Positions 22,211-34,297 of a stretch of DNA of 64,000 bases are shown piece after piece (the first letter of the stretch is position 1; each line of letters starts with the position of its first letter). The stretch is from positions 248,001 to 312,000 of the forward strand of contig JAWPGT010000004.1 of the NCBI GenBank assembly GCA_034638255.1. Reading direction: 5' to 3'. Source of the DNA: Coprinus comatus (Eukaryota > Basidiomycota > Agaricomycetes > Agaricales > Agaricaceae). The translations under genes were made by a program, and so were the position numbers. The notes below the pieces were generated by a model. It saw only the letters and a program-made list of their open reading frames with translations. It searched no databases and was not told the DNA's origin.

Positions 22211-23728
22211 ATGGCGTCACCACTAGCACTAGCACAAAGCGAAGGACTATGTCTTCGCTATCCAGAGAGTGCAGGAATGCACAGAGAACTCAGTATCGAG
22301 ACTGCTGCTAATATTCTATTACGAGCAACACAGGTTGCTCAAACTGTTCCATTTGCTTGGGGATACATCGACAAACCTTCTGGTAAGTTTTATTTTATAT
22401 GAATGTGTGAGAAAATATATGATTTTTTAAGCTGACTTGGAAACATTTAAAAGAGGGACAGACATATGTGCTATTTTTGCCGCCCGAAAGACCATTTCCA
22501 ATTGACGGCATAAGATATCAGGATGCAGAAACTAAATATGTCGTTTCAGTTGGAAACGGACGTGTATGTATACACCTTCCATCTTCCATCTTCCCTTTTT
22601 CGAGATAGTTGCCAACTCAAACTGATGCATCATGATAAATACAATTAGGAAATGGAGATTGGCGAAGTCAAGTTCGGCTTTATACCAAACTCTTCCGATA
22701 CCCAAGCTTCAAGAATTAGAAGACGATACCGACTAATAAAAGGGAGTCATCCCCAGCTTGTTATTGTACATTATACAAGAGGGCCTGCTGCGCGTTCGTA
22801 TTACATTTATCATTCCACACAAGACATAGCTGACTTTCATTTCATTTTTATTTTTATTCTCCCACAGCCATCAACCCCACCTTATTCACTCAACCAATAC
22901 GTGTATACCCTCTTCGATCCATTAGTGAACCAGGTGTTTTCGTAGCAGGAGATAGAGCAGGACAAAAAGCACCACCACCGCCCGGATCACAAGGAAATAT
23001 GATGCATGGACAAATGCCAACTGGACCTCCACCTCCTGGTATGCCTGCAATGAACATTCATCAACAACAGGCTATGGTTGCACATCAGAATAATAACATG
23101 GAAATGATGGAAAGAAGACAAAGAGAGCGACAGGCTGCTGAGCAAAGGGCTGGAGGGAATCCACAGGGGGTATGTAATAATTATCCACTCTTTTTTATTA
23201 CTTGTTGTTGATGTCACTTTAGAGACCGCGACATGATGATGATGATTCTGGAGGTACATATCATTCATCCTCATTATTCAACACGTCAAACTTAATAACG
23301 CGCCCTTGCTTTTTTCAGATGAAGTCGAAATGGTATCAACCCGAACTCTCGCTATGGCCCGCTACAAGCGTAACCATGAGTTGATGAATGAAGTATTCCA
23401 AACAGCAGCCTTTGGTGCGTATCTAAACAATCTCGTAAGCTAAAATGAAATAAAAACCCTTTCTATGTGCAGGAAAACGTTCGATCCCGGAAAAACCCAG
23501 CCCTTACTCTATCTTTTCCCAAGCAGAAGTAGATGCTAGAGTGGTACGTCACACGTTCCTACTTCCGCTCTTTATTTCCAATCCAATTTTTTTTGGTAGG
23601 CAAAGCTTGAAAATGAGGTGGAACAGTTGAAGAAAAAATCAGAAGAACGTCATGCACAAAAGTCTGCCAAGAACGCTGTGAATATGGATTCTCTTGGTGG
23701 TTCACCGGAGGGCATTAAAATAGTTTAA
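22211..23728 (+). CDS. SWI/SNF and RSC subunit Ssr4-like protein
   Basis: Eight exons (22211-22382, 22454-22563, 22649-22793, 22868-23169, 23223-23253, 23319-23414, 23473-23543, 23600-23728) join to 1,056 nt, 351 residues. The N-terminal domain (RELSIETAANILLRATQVAQTVPF, then YIDKPS, then DGIRYQDAE and EVKFGFIPN) resembles the fungal Ssr4 N-terminal domain (formerly DUF1750) of SWI/SNF and RSC chromatin remodellers, as I recall it. The middle is Pro/Met/Gln-rich and low-complexity. The end has TRTLAMARYKRNHELMNEVF and a short coiled coil. The start is the ATG in GGACATGG, just before the conserved region; the frame stays open ~40 nt upstream but has no ATG there. The family call is from memory of the pattern and is less certain than the gene model. 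Confidence 0.75.
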
Positions 23729-24482
23729 CATTTATCTGATATTTTACTGCGCTTTTGGGTTTCGATCTGTAGTCTGATTTATCCTTTTAAACCTCTATTG
23801 TTCAAACGTTCATGCGTTCCTATATTGTACTTCTAAATTGTTCTTTCCCTTGAAACCAACTTAAAGTATAGGTTAGGGGGCCGTATAAGGGACTCATAAA
23901 GTATATTCGACTAAGTAGGAACATACAGTGAGTATACAACTAATGCTACAACTATCATCGCATCGTTATGGGTATACAAGAAAAAACCTAGTAAGTATGT
24001 GTGGTTGTAGGAGTTACAGAAATGTGTGTGGCGGATAAAATGACATGATGATGGTTGTAATGATGATAAAGTAAGAGTAGAGAGAAAAGAGTCGAAATTC
24101 GGTGAGTATGAGACAAGGGGAACGGCATAAATAGAAAATGGATAGCACAGATGAAAGAAAGAGGAACAGGTTGTAAAAAGATGGAGCGTGTATCAAAGAA
24201 ACATAACGAATGGACAAGAAAGAAAAATGAATGGTGAATGATACAGAATACCCAGACCAATCAAGGAAAAAAGGTAGACCGAAAAGAATAGAAACAGACC
24301 GAAAAAAGTCAAAAAGGTAAGTATGATGAACAGTAGTTCGCTCAATATACGAGCGGCAAGTGGTAGTGCTCGAGAGAACCAGGATGAAATAGCTTCAAGT
24401 GCTCTGCTTGAAGTAGCGCCTTTGATTGTACGTGGTGTGACGTTGATGATATCCCAAGGCACTAACCTTTACTCGTCGTCCA
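23729..24482. other. Convergent 3' intergenic region
   Basis: About 750 bp between the converging SSR4-like and kinase genes, presumably both 3' UTRs. A hydrophobic open frame at 24193-24462 on the minus strand is treated as a finding, not a gene. Confidence 0.5.
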
Positions 24483-26904
24483 TCAACGCCAGCTAATACC
24501 ACGATCAACACTCCTGCTCCTTGTAATGTCCTTCCCTGCCTTATCTGTGAGTTGGCCTTCAGGCTTCAAGAACCGCAATTCCTTGTTCAGTTGAGCAGAT
24601 AGACTCCTATCCATAGGAGTAGGCCAGGAGGCCTTGGGAGTAGCAGGTGCGGGTGGAGTACTTCCCGTCCTCTTATCTATTCTCTTGAAATGTACATAAT
24701 CACCGCGAGCGCGATGTTGATAAGACGTTTTAGGACCAGAAGTGTTCTCCAATCCACCGCCCAAACTTTGACTTCTCTCCTTATCCGAAGAACGCGAACG
24801 GATCACATAATAGTCCTTATCACAGCCAGTTGACATCCTCTCCCTTGCCCTCCTTCCCCTATCACTATCCAACCCTTGATGTCCGACGCCGGCGCTATTG
24901 ATACTGTAGCTATCGCTATCGCCTGACATAAAAGACGATATAGGTGGTGAAGTCATTCCACGTAGGGCTTTATTATGTTCCCTTCCTTCCTCCTCCACGT
25001 TATCAAGCCGCAATTCTTCGGGCTGATCAGTGAGCACGGGCAAAGGTGCACTGAACGACATGCCGAAATCAGTGGGTGTACCTGGTGCAATGCTTGGGCT
25101 GGGTGAACGGGAGGGTAAGAGCTTGTGCCGCCTTGAAAGTCGACGACCGCGGTCCAAAGGGCCAGAGGATGGCGAAGCGAGGAAAGGGGAATCACTACTC
25201 GAGAGGAAACTGGTCGACGGGGATGGCGAAGGAGCTCGTGATTTGTGATGCGATACGCCACGACTCTGGCTGCGACCTGAGTAGGACTGATGCCTTGACA
25301 TCGGCGCTCGAGAATTGGAACGTTGGGCACGGGAAGTCGATCGCCGCGTGGCCGCTTCTAAAGCCGTGCGAGACCTAGCTTCTTCTGGTGGAGTATCCGG
25401 GCGTTGTGTGGTTAACAGTAGTGGAGGCCGTGAACGCGAACGAGAAGGAGGGCGCGTGACCGTTCTACAACGCTCAAGCTCTTCTTCGGATTCTGTTTGA
25501 GTAACGTCGTCACCCTCATTACCCCAACCTATACCCCAAGCCACTTCATCCACCATGGCAATTGTCCAGCGTTGCTGCACATTGCGTTCGATGCAACCTA
25601 GCAAGACGCGTTCTGCACCTTTTCCAACTCCGGAAGGAAGTTCGAAGGTACCTGAATGATATTTTAAGTTTATGAGGTAATGCGGGACTATTCAAAACTT
25701 TACCATGTAAAATCTTCATTTGAAGGCGGGGTTCAAAGGAATCATAGAATGGAAGGTGCCCAGTTAATAATGCATATAGGAGGACTCCCAGTGCCCATAT
25801 ATCTTGGGCAGGGTCTGGTCTCAAGGGACCGTTGGTTTGGGGAAGGAGGATTTCGGGGGAGGCATAGGGTAAAGACCCTGGCTGGAATACACTGGCAACT
25901 TGCGTTGGCGCAGATGTGGTAGAATTTCTGTGTCGTAAGCCACTACGACGTGCAACGCAGGAGGGAGGCTGCAAGCTCGATCTTCCTTGTCGACGCGTGG
26001 AAGGAGTTGATATGGTAGCTGCGCGATGCATAAAGTTACCTGGATGGGTTTCAGAAGTGTCTTCGACAACTTCCAGATCGGCTTCATCAATTTCACCAAT
26101 TTTTCTGGACATTCCAAAATCTCCAATTTTGCATACACCCATCTCATCCACAAGTACATTCTCTAGTTTGATGTCCCTATGGACATACAAAGCAACTTCA
26201 TGAAGATACCGTAGCCCCCTTACCACTTGTCTGAACATCATGCCCGCATCATCTTGAGGCAGTGCTGGATTGCCTCCACGCTGGAGTATATCATACATTG
26301 ATCCGGCAGGACAATAGAGTGTTACAAAGAAGTCTGCATAAGAGGTATGGACAGCCGCAAAGAGTGGGAGGATATGTTCATGGCTCAGGGACGACCAAAC
26401 CTCTGCTTCATGCTGCAGTTCTCTGCGCGCTCGTTCCGAGTTTTCCTTTTTCTCAATGTCTGATCTGCGAACGATCTTGACGGCAACGACTCCACCCGAG
26501 GCGGAGAATGCCTTTCTGATAACAGAAGAGGCGCCGTAGCCGATGATACTACCTAGGGTGTAACCGGCAACTATTTGACCTTCATCGTCTGGAAGGGGGG
26601 CTGCAGGGAGTAAGGGGCAAAACGCGGAGAGAAACATGGCCGCGGGAGATGCAGCGATGTTGAACTGGGATGGGGGTGCTGAGGCATGTATTGGAGGAGC
26701 ATCGCGGGATTGCTGATCTCTGAGAGCAGCTGATAACTGTTGTTCGTCATCTAAATCAACATCTGAAGGTACAGAAAGGCTCCATTCGCCTCCTGAACAA
26801 AAAGCTGAAGACCTGGCTGATCTGGGAGAAGAAAAAGCTGGCTCGCGGGCTGTATTGTGAGCTGGGTACCTGATATCGTCTGGAAGTGGTTGGGCAGAGA
26901 GCAT
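24483..26904 (-). CDS. Serine/threonine protein kinase with extended activation segment and disordered C-terminus
   Basis: Two exons (25704-26904 and 24483-25651) give 789 residues; the junction completes ..ILHG|TFELPSG of the kinase C-lobe. Motifs: glycine loop GYGASSV, lysine in VAVKIV, catalytic loop VHRDIKLENV, KIGDFGMS, and YASPEIL in place of APE. About 85 Ser/Thr/Arg-rich residues separate DFG from SPE, far more than the usual 20-30. The N-terminal ~110 residues and the C-terminal ~350 are low-complexity, rich in RSRS and SPS runs. I cannot assign it to a named yeast orthologue; it looks like a CAMK-group-like fungal kinase. The true C-terminus is uncertain (see findings). Divergent with HUT1 across 255 bp. 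Confidence 0.85.
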
Positions 26905-27159
26905 GAAAGGTGGGAAGGACTGCAGTGATGGTGGTGGTAAGAGGGAGAGAAGAGAGAACAGCTACAGCTGCGCCAAGACCAACTCGTCTGCTGACTCTTC
27001 AATTAAAATAATTATTTTATTTTAACCCATCAACGGAACGCATGAACCAGTAACCTAAATTCAGGGTTTAGATCCATCGGGGCCTCCACGTCACAGATTA
27101 CACGTTGCGATCAAATATAATGAAGTGCACTGACGCCCACAACTGTCCCCAGCACAACC

Positions 27160-28613
27160 ATGTCCTTTGCAAGGCCAGTACTTACACATAAGCTTATTCA
27201 AACCATCTGACCATTTTACAGGCTCCTGCTATGTGTGTGCGGAGTCTACGCCATGTTCCTAGTCAGTTTCGTTAGTTTCCAGAGACCCAGGTTTACTGAC
27301 TTTGATACCAGTTGTGGGCGATTGCTCAGGAGCGACGTAAGTCTATATTGCACAGCCCTCCGTTCATACCTAATAACACAAATCCGGCTCAGTATCCGTG
27401 CCCTTCCAACGCATCGATGGAACGGGTGCCGACAAGTTCAAGTCCCCTCTTTTCATGGGAACATGTCAGAGTTTCCTGAGTTCCATATCGGCTTTGGTGT
27501 ACATCATGATTCGCCGTAAACCCACGGACACCCTTCTCCAAAGCCTAGGCCTCGCTCATAAAGAGGATACCACACCAAATTCCAACGGCAAAGCCAATGG
27601 CCACCACCACCACCACCATCCTAACAAACCTGATACCCGATACTCGACCAAATCTCTTCTACTTCGATACCTCCAGTGCTCGGCTTTCATTACTTCTGCC
27701 GCTCCATTTGGTTTTGCCGCACTCTCCTACATCTCTTACCCGGCGATGGTACTTGGTAAATCATGCAAGCTGGTCCCTGTCATGATCATGAATGTCGTTC
27801 TCTATCGGCGTCGGTTCGCTCCCCACAAATACCTCGTTGTCTTTATGGTGACGACTGGTATCACTATCTTCATGTACTTTGGCAACGACAGCAAAAAAGG
27901 GAAACACAGCTCTTCCACACAAGCAACATCTCCATATGCAAGCCTAATCGGAATCACTTACCTCCTTATTAACTTAGCCATAGACGGAGCAACAAACTCC
28001 ACACAAGATGAGATCTTCACTCGCCATAAAGTTACTGGACAGCAAATGATGCTTTGGATAAACTTCTTCTGCACTCTCATTACTTCCATTCTTTCCGTGT
28101 TACCCCTGCCATATATTCCCGTCATTCATCCTTCTAATGGTGGACAGACAGAATTCATGGGCGCACTTACATTCATTCGTAACCATCCTTCCGTTATTTC
28201 TCCCCTAGCGCAATTTGCATTCACCGGAGCCCTCGGACAACTATTTATTTTTGAAACCCTACAGCATTTCGGGTCCCTTACATTGGTGTAAGCTCCGAGC
28301 CTTTCTTCATTCTAACTAATCTCTCAGCATCTCAATCTTTTTGTTCTTAATTATAGGACCATCACACTCACTCGTAAACTATTCACTATGTTATTGTCGG
28401 TTGTTGTGTACAACCATAAGTTGACCATAGGTCAATGGTCTGGCGCTGCTGTTGTATTCGCTGGCATCTCGGTTGAAGCATGGGTAAAACGAAGAGGTAC
28501 ATCTAAACTCTTACTATTCCTTGGAACTACGTCATTGAAGGACTTACTTTACAGATGTCCACGCTAAGCGTGTCGTCCAGGAGAAGGAGAAGGCCAAGAT
28601 CAAATCACTGTAA
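27160..28613 (+). CDS. HUT1: ER nucleotide-sugar transporter of the SLC35B/HUT1 (UAA) family
   Basis: Multi-pass transporter thought to carry UDP-galactose or UDP-glucose across the ER membrane. Six exons (27160-27173, 27222-27261, 27312-27336, 27393-28287, 28357-28496, 28555-28613) give 390 residues. The N-terminus reads [17 protein letters not shown] then WAIAQERL, the QER signature of the family; later hydrophobic segments include the conserved [14 protein letters not shown] block. The tail ends KIKSL, a KxKxx dilysine ER-retrieval signal. A cytosolic-type loop carries six consecutive histidines. The first junction only keeps frame with a GC donor at 27174-27175. Confidence 0.92.
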
Positions 28614-28806
28614 GATTAAGCATTACGAAAGCGGCGGTTTACACAGTAGTAGGGTATGTATGCAAATGCAACAGTAATAAACCCCCCTTTCCCCAGAATT
28701 AAAGAGAAAGAAAGAAACATGATGGCATCAAAGAAGTAGCATCCTCATTTCACCTTTGAGAAAATGGAAGTCGTCAAGTTTTAAGGCCTGACCGATCGGT
28801 GGATTC

Positions 28807-29831
28807 TTATGATTCCATCGCATTAGGATCCATGGACCAAGAACTAGGTTGGACCAGAGGGCGTTTCCGGTCTTCCATCGGCTCATCATCATCATCATCG
28901 TCCCGTTTTCGCCTTGGATTGGGTCTTTGCGTTTGTGGTCCGGTTTGTGAATAGGACTTGATAGCAAGACTGGCTTTGTATATAGCCTCATACTCCTTCA
29001 TATTACGACCAACGAACGTAAGTAGAGAATTAATGAAACGATAGGGGTAATATACCTTTATCTGAGTAAGGAAGCCACCATTCGGCGATATGCAGTATCT
29101 TCTGTTCTGCACCATATGCAAGGCTTCTTCCCAAGAAAGAAGATAATATTGCATGACGAACATGACGACAAAAGCAGGAGATAGACTTATACCACCTAAC
29201 GAGAGAGAAAGTATGTTAATCGCTCATTCCCAATTCTCATCATGATAGTGACGTGCGCACCATTGCAGTGGACGAGAACCTTTCCGCCGTTGTTGATCGC
29301 ATTGTCGATAAATTCTTTCGCACTGATAAATAGCGCATAGAGGGATTTAGAGGTCGAACTCTATCAGAAGTGGAATGTGTGGGACGTACGTAGGGAAGAC
29401 TTTGATCAAATTCTGTTCCTCGTTGTCTTCAACATCGAGTGTCATATAACTGAACTGATCCGGATATCTTGCCCGGACAGAGAAAGCCTCTTTGGCATCA
29501 CGAATACACAAACTACCGCCAGAGGGATATTGAATAAATGATGGGCGTCAAAAGTGGACACAAGGCAATTTACATGTGTGTTATTCCCAGAGAAGTGAGT
29601 ATCTCCAGGGACTTCGAGGCGGCAAATGGACCGAGAAAGAGCCCAGGTAGAATTTCCTGGCATTCGCGTCGCATTTCATATCTAAACATTACACCAAAAC
29701 ATGCGATCAGCGTTTGAAGGGTTTACTGACGATATGTGTGGTTAAGGTACAGACCTCCATTCTGTATCGCCAGGTCCTTGAACTACGTTCTTGCGATCTT
29801 CTTCTGACAATGGAGTTGGAATCGCAGCCAT
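28807..29831 (-). CDS. STYX-like dual-specificity pseudophosphatase
   Basis: Six exons (29755-29831, 29574-29681, 29390-29512, 29261-29322, 29056-29195, 28807-28995) give 232 residues. The DSP fold is recognisable: EILPGLFLGPFAASKS, a central ..THILCIRDAKEAF.. strand, the P-loop, then WEEALHMVQNRRYCISPNGGF and EYEAIYKA, which match the STYX branch closely. The P-loop reads HCNGGISLSPAF (His121-Cys122...Leu128): the nucleophilic Cys is kept but the invariant Arg of CX5R is Leu. Human STYX instead keeps Arg and has Gly for Cys. Catalysis is therefore unlikely and a phospho-binding or scaffold role more likely. A poly-Asp run and a basic patch follow the domain. Divergent with the CobW gene across 136 bp. 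Confidence 0.9.
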
Positions 29832-29967
29832 TTGAGATATATGTGGGTGTGGAGGAAAAGAAAGATGAGTGGTTGGAATTCATTTGTTCTCGTTTCCGTA
29901 AATTAGTCCCATGTGTGGTCACGCGTTTGGCAGGGCCGCTCGTTACCCATCACTGCGATCCAACCCA

Positions 29968-31479
29968 ATGTATGACTCCGACGACGACATTCCGTACGTT
30001 GTCCCCAAGTATATATCAGCCCATATGCACCGCTCATAACCACACAGTACGCTCATCCAGCATGAGCCAATTATTCAGGCTACATCTACTAAAAAGATCC
30101 CACTAACCATCATCTGTGGTTTCTTGGGTGCAGGAAAATCTACCCTACTCAGGTTCATACCATCTCCGTTGTTTAAAAAATACAAGGCGTTGTTGAAGAC
30201 CTTATTCTAGATATATCCTCACAAAACAACATGGTTACCGAATTGCTGTCATCATGAATGAATTCGGTGATACCGCAGTAAGTCCAAATTACAAGGAACC
30301 GATACCCTGTACTAATTTATTAGTAGGACATTGAATGTTAGTTAGGCTATCGCTTATTTCTGTCAAAATACAAGGCTAATCAAGGGGATGTGATATAGCA
30401 AAAGCTATCAATATCTCTTCACCAGACGACCCGACCGCCGAACAATCAGAAGAATTCTTGGAACTTCCCAATGGCTGTCTATGTTGCAGTATCAAAGATA
30501 CTGGTGCAGCTGCTATCGAAAAACTTATGCAACGCAAAGGTGCATTTGATTACATTCTGCTGGAAACTACAGGATTGGCAGATCCCGGTACGCACAATCA
30601 GTTGGACACATATACTCAATCATCGAATAAATAATAGGACCCATTGCTGAAATTTTCTGGCATAATGAAGAATTCGCTATGGGTTTAGGCCGTGACATCG
30701 TTTTAGATGGTGTTGTGTGCGTCGTTGATGCTGTATTTGGAGAAAAACAAATGACAGAAGATCATGCCACTGATCCAATAAACGTTGGAGAAAGTCTCAG
30801 GTATTGCCTCTACCGTTTCCCATTTCTTCTTCACACTTATGAACATTTCTTTCCTTCTAGACAAATTGCTGGATCCGATGTCATTATCCTCAACAAGACC
30901 GATTTAGCCATTCCATCCGTCCTCACACGTACAGAATCCCTCATCCAACAAATTAACCCAGCAGCGCCAATCTACCATACCATTCGAGGAGAAATCGACT
31001 TAAAGAACATCATTGGAATATCTGCCTATCACAACATACCACAACCATCATTATCTAGAACTTCCCCTTCACCTCACATTCACACATCGAACTGTCAACA
31101 TGACGCACATATGAATCATTATGAATTCCGAGGTATCACAAGTCTTCAAGTCGAATGTTCCTCTTTAACCCCTCTCGCCTTTAACAAATTCGATGAATGG
31201 ATACGTACTGTACTTTGGGAGAATCGACTACCAGAAGATGATGAAGAAAACCAAGACACAAGTTTGGACTTGGTTGTTTTAAGGTGTAAAGGTGTATTCT
31301 CTGTAACGTCTGGGGAACGTTATATTCTTCAAGGTGTTAGAAGCCTTTACGAATTAGATGAGGTGACTGGGTCTGAGAAGGATGAATTGGGAGTACCGGA
31401 TGAAGGAAAGATAGTGCTTATTGGAAAAGGTCTTAATGACGTAGTAAGGAAGAGTTTGTTGGACGTATTAAATACATGA
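29968..31479 (+). CDS. CobW/COG0523 family metal-chaperone GTPase
   Basis: G3E-type P-loop GTPase; relatives (CobW, YeiR, ZNG1) deliver metals such as zinc to client proteins. Seven exons (29968-30008, 30048-30152, 30211-30277, 30327-30336, 30399-30587, 30638-30800, 30861-31479) give 397 residues. Walker A is GFLGAGKST (38-46). The invariant CxCC metal motif is GCLCCS (Cys101, 103, 104). An ETTGLADPG block (Walker B region) and NKTD base-recognition motif (~203) follow. A His/Cys-rich stretch around residues 260-280 ([16 protein letters not shown]) sits where many family members carry metal-binding His clusters. The C-terminal CobW_C domain has LRCKGVFSV. Exon 4 is only 10 nt. Confidence 0.93.
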
Positions 31480-31570
31480 ACACATGCATGAACAACTCAT
31501 GAGATGAACCAAATTATAAGAACACAATTAATCCACAAATCGAGGCAAAAGCAAAACAATAAATTCTAAT

Positions 31571-33847
31571 CTATTTGCTTAACCGACTAATCTCACAATC
31601 TAACCGCTGTTTCACAGCTTTAACTCCATCGCCTTGCGCAACTTTCAAAAGAGCATAGGTCCCTCTATTTAAATATGAAGGGTTAATAACAGTTGTCGAA
31701 TGTACTGTCTGTTATTATTGTTATTAAGTTGAACTGATAGTCAAATATTGAGAGTTGATACATACCTTAACAAAGTATTTCAATTTACTTGGTAGGATCA
31801 AAACATCAGGTGGAGAATCTTCATTATCTTCCAATAACTTCAACCCATCATGATGGGTAATGTCCAAATTAACTTCTTGAGACAAATCTTGAGGTGTAGG
31901 AAAAATCGGATAGAAACTAGAGAGGAAAAATGAGTAATTAAGTTATCACCACCGATAAGTAAGAACATACCTTCGCTGTTGTAGTAGATGTCGACATAGA
32001 TTACCCATTACATCCGTACCTACATCATCTTGATATTCAGGTTCAACAGGAAGATTTTCCTTTCCAGTCTTAAGATATTCTTCTTTGCGTAAATGGAATA
32101 ACACATCCACACTACAACCTCCAAAGGATATATCATTGATCTTGAATTTTCCGGGATTAGGAACAAAATTCACTCTCTATTTCAATAGAAGGTGAGTACC
32201 AGGTCATTATAATGACTATTGGAATACTCACAGGATCATTCTTAACAAGAGAAGGTGCAAGCTCGCTCTGGGGATATACAACATGATGACTGATCAGATC
32301 GCGCACGCTTGGTAAGATAATTGCTATGCTTCCTGGTGAAGCATCTAAGAAAGTTCGAAGAGGTTGATAGATCTTTTTCTGGAATAGTTCCGTAGGGGTA
32401 TAATCAAAATCTCCGGCTTGGATGGATGAATGCAATGTATCAACGAAAGGACCAATCTAGGTAGAACAATGAACTCAGTTCCAATACAATGGGTTTGGTC
32501 ACTTGAATATAGGATATACTTACAAGAAGAACCACGCCAGGCTTCTCGGTCTTAAGACTTTCGATCAGGGATATCCATGGTTCGTAGTCGAGATTTGTAT
32601 CCGAGGTAAACGGACCACATGCAATTGCTAATGAGAATGGTTTAGGTTCAACCGCATCAACCTTCATAACGTCATTCGTCTTCCCGTCCACCATGGTACC
32701 AATTTCGGGTTTTGGAACAGGAAGCTATTCAAAGTTTTATGTTCTGGGTATTCCAATTTGGAGTGGAAAAATAACTCACTGCATGTAGTTCCTTCACCAA
32801 GAAATAACTTCCTCCACCATTCTTTCCTTTAACAACAACAATAGCTCCCGGGAATAATCCCAATCCTTTCGCCCCTTTGATGTTATTTTTAATGACAAGT
32901 CCTGGGTCGAACTTCAATGATATACGAGCACCTCCTGATAACGCCCGTGATGATTCTAGCCATATAGAACTTTCACTCAATTTCGGCGATTCTGTATCAG
33001 GATCATAACATATCCTTCCAACCACAATGATATCCTCCTAAAATATAAAAAATCAATGAGTTGAATCGTTGTGGTAACACAATAGTAAACTTGCTTCAGT
33101 CGTTGTTGTTGGATCCCCGAGATCAAGCTTATCCAGTTTAAATCGTTTCGCCGCAATTTCAGCAACATCATCAAGTAAATGGTCAAGATCTATAACCCAT
33201 TCATCAGCACCATGCAGGATCCACACAAAATATCCGCTAAACGTACTACTGCCCCTTTCCACCTGTTTATCAAACATATATCTATCTACATTACAAAAAT
33301 TATCAACCGAAAAACAAATAATAAATAGTAAACTCACATGCTCTCTTACTCTTCGCCTCCTCGTCCTGTTTCGGTCCAGAAAACACCACTCTACTAGGTC
33401 CAGCAACTTGTACTTCCTCTTGTTTCACCTGAGCCACAACATTTCTCCCTGGTATCCCGGGTACATTCATATTTCTACGAAACGCAGCAGGCATCCTAGC
33501 TCTTTTTACATTTAGGTTAGCAGCAACTGTTGTTGTCCGTTGTGGTTTCTTCTCCTTTGCAAGTTCGCGTTGTAACTCTTCCTTAACAGCAAAAAGTGAT
33601 TCGGAAGTGACAGGGGATAGTTCTGAATGTGTTATAGAGCCCTTGAAGTTGACTGCTTCGACTTTCCATCGCAGATTCTCCGGATCGAGATTGAAATCAC
33701 GACACAAGGCAAGGCCTGACAAACTGAATATTAAAAATGGCGCAAGGATATCCAGAACAGTGTCGACTAACATTCATTTATGAGTTTTGGATCGTCTACT
33801 TGCAAATCAAAGGCACTTTTAATATCTTGAGCAGTGAATGCCGACAT
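31571..33847 (-). CDS. POL12: DNA polymerase alpha subunit B
   Basis: Regulatory B subunit of DNA polymerase alpha-primase, needed to initiate replication. Ten exons (33772-33847, 33338-33715, 33247-33285, 33095-33189, 32780-33037, 32524-32724, 32232-32456, 31971-32176, 31766-31916, 31571-31708) give 588 residues, typical for the family. Order: N-terminal helical domain, basic/Pro linker with a PSRVVFSGP segment, the YRYMFDK block, an OB fold (EDIIVVGRICYDPD; FPGAIVVVKGKN), then the inactive calcineurin-like phosphoesterase fold (LAIACGPFTSD; GPFVDT; ILPSVRDL; PNPGKFKINDISFGG; LILPSKLKYFVK). The intron at exon 4 needs a GC donor (GCAAGT) to hold frame. Confidence 0.95.
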
Positions 33848-34297
33848 CAGAGAGAAATGATTCCAGGCAAACACCAGGCGCGAGCGCGTTCAATGAGATC
33901 GCGAGGCACGTGATGTGGTGTCATAAGTGTGACATTGTGACAATCTGGAACAGATTAAGCAGTGCCAAGCAAACTACGTCAATGCACGGACTCGAATTTC
34001 TTTAATTGTCTCGAGGCATCGAGGATATTCGTACATAATCCACCCATCGACCGATGGGCGCGTCCAGACATACAATCCAGTATTATACTGTCAGAAATAG
34101 TAAAAGCACATAGTGATCGCTGGAAAACAATGCTGGTCAGGATCTTGACTACCCAGCACATCCAGTTGCAAGAAATAGACAATGCAGATTGCCAAACGCG
34201 ATCGATAATACAGGGCCATATCCGAGTGGTTTTGCATACTTAACGGAACGAAGAAACGCGGGATTGGCGAAATCAAGAAATCGCTATATCACTGCAT
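33848..34297. other. Intergenic region between POL12 and endosulfine genes
   Basis: About 450 bp containing the POL12 promoter and the endosulfine 3' end. Short ORFs on both strands overlap each other and show no family features. Nothing else was recognised. Confidence 0.5.
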
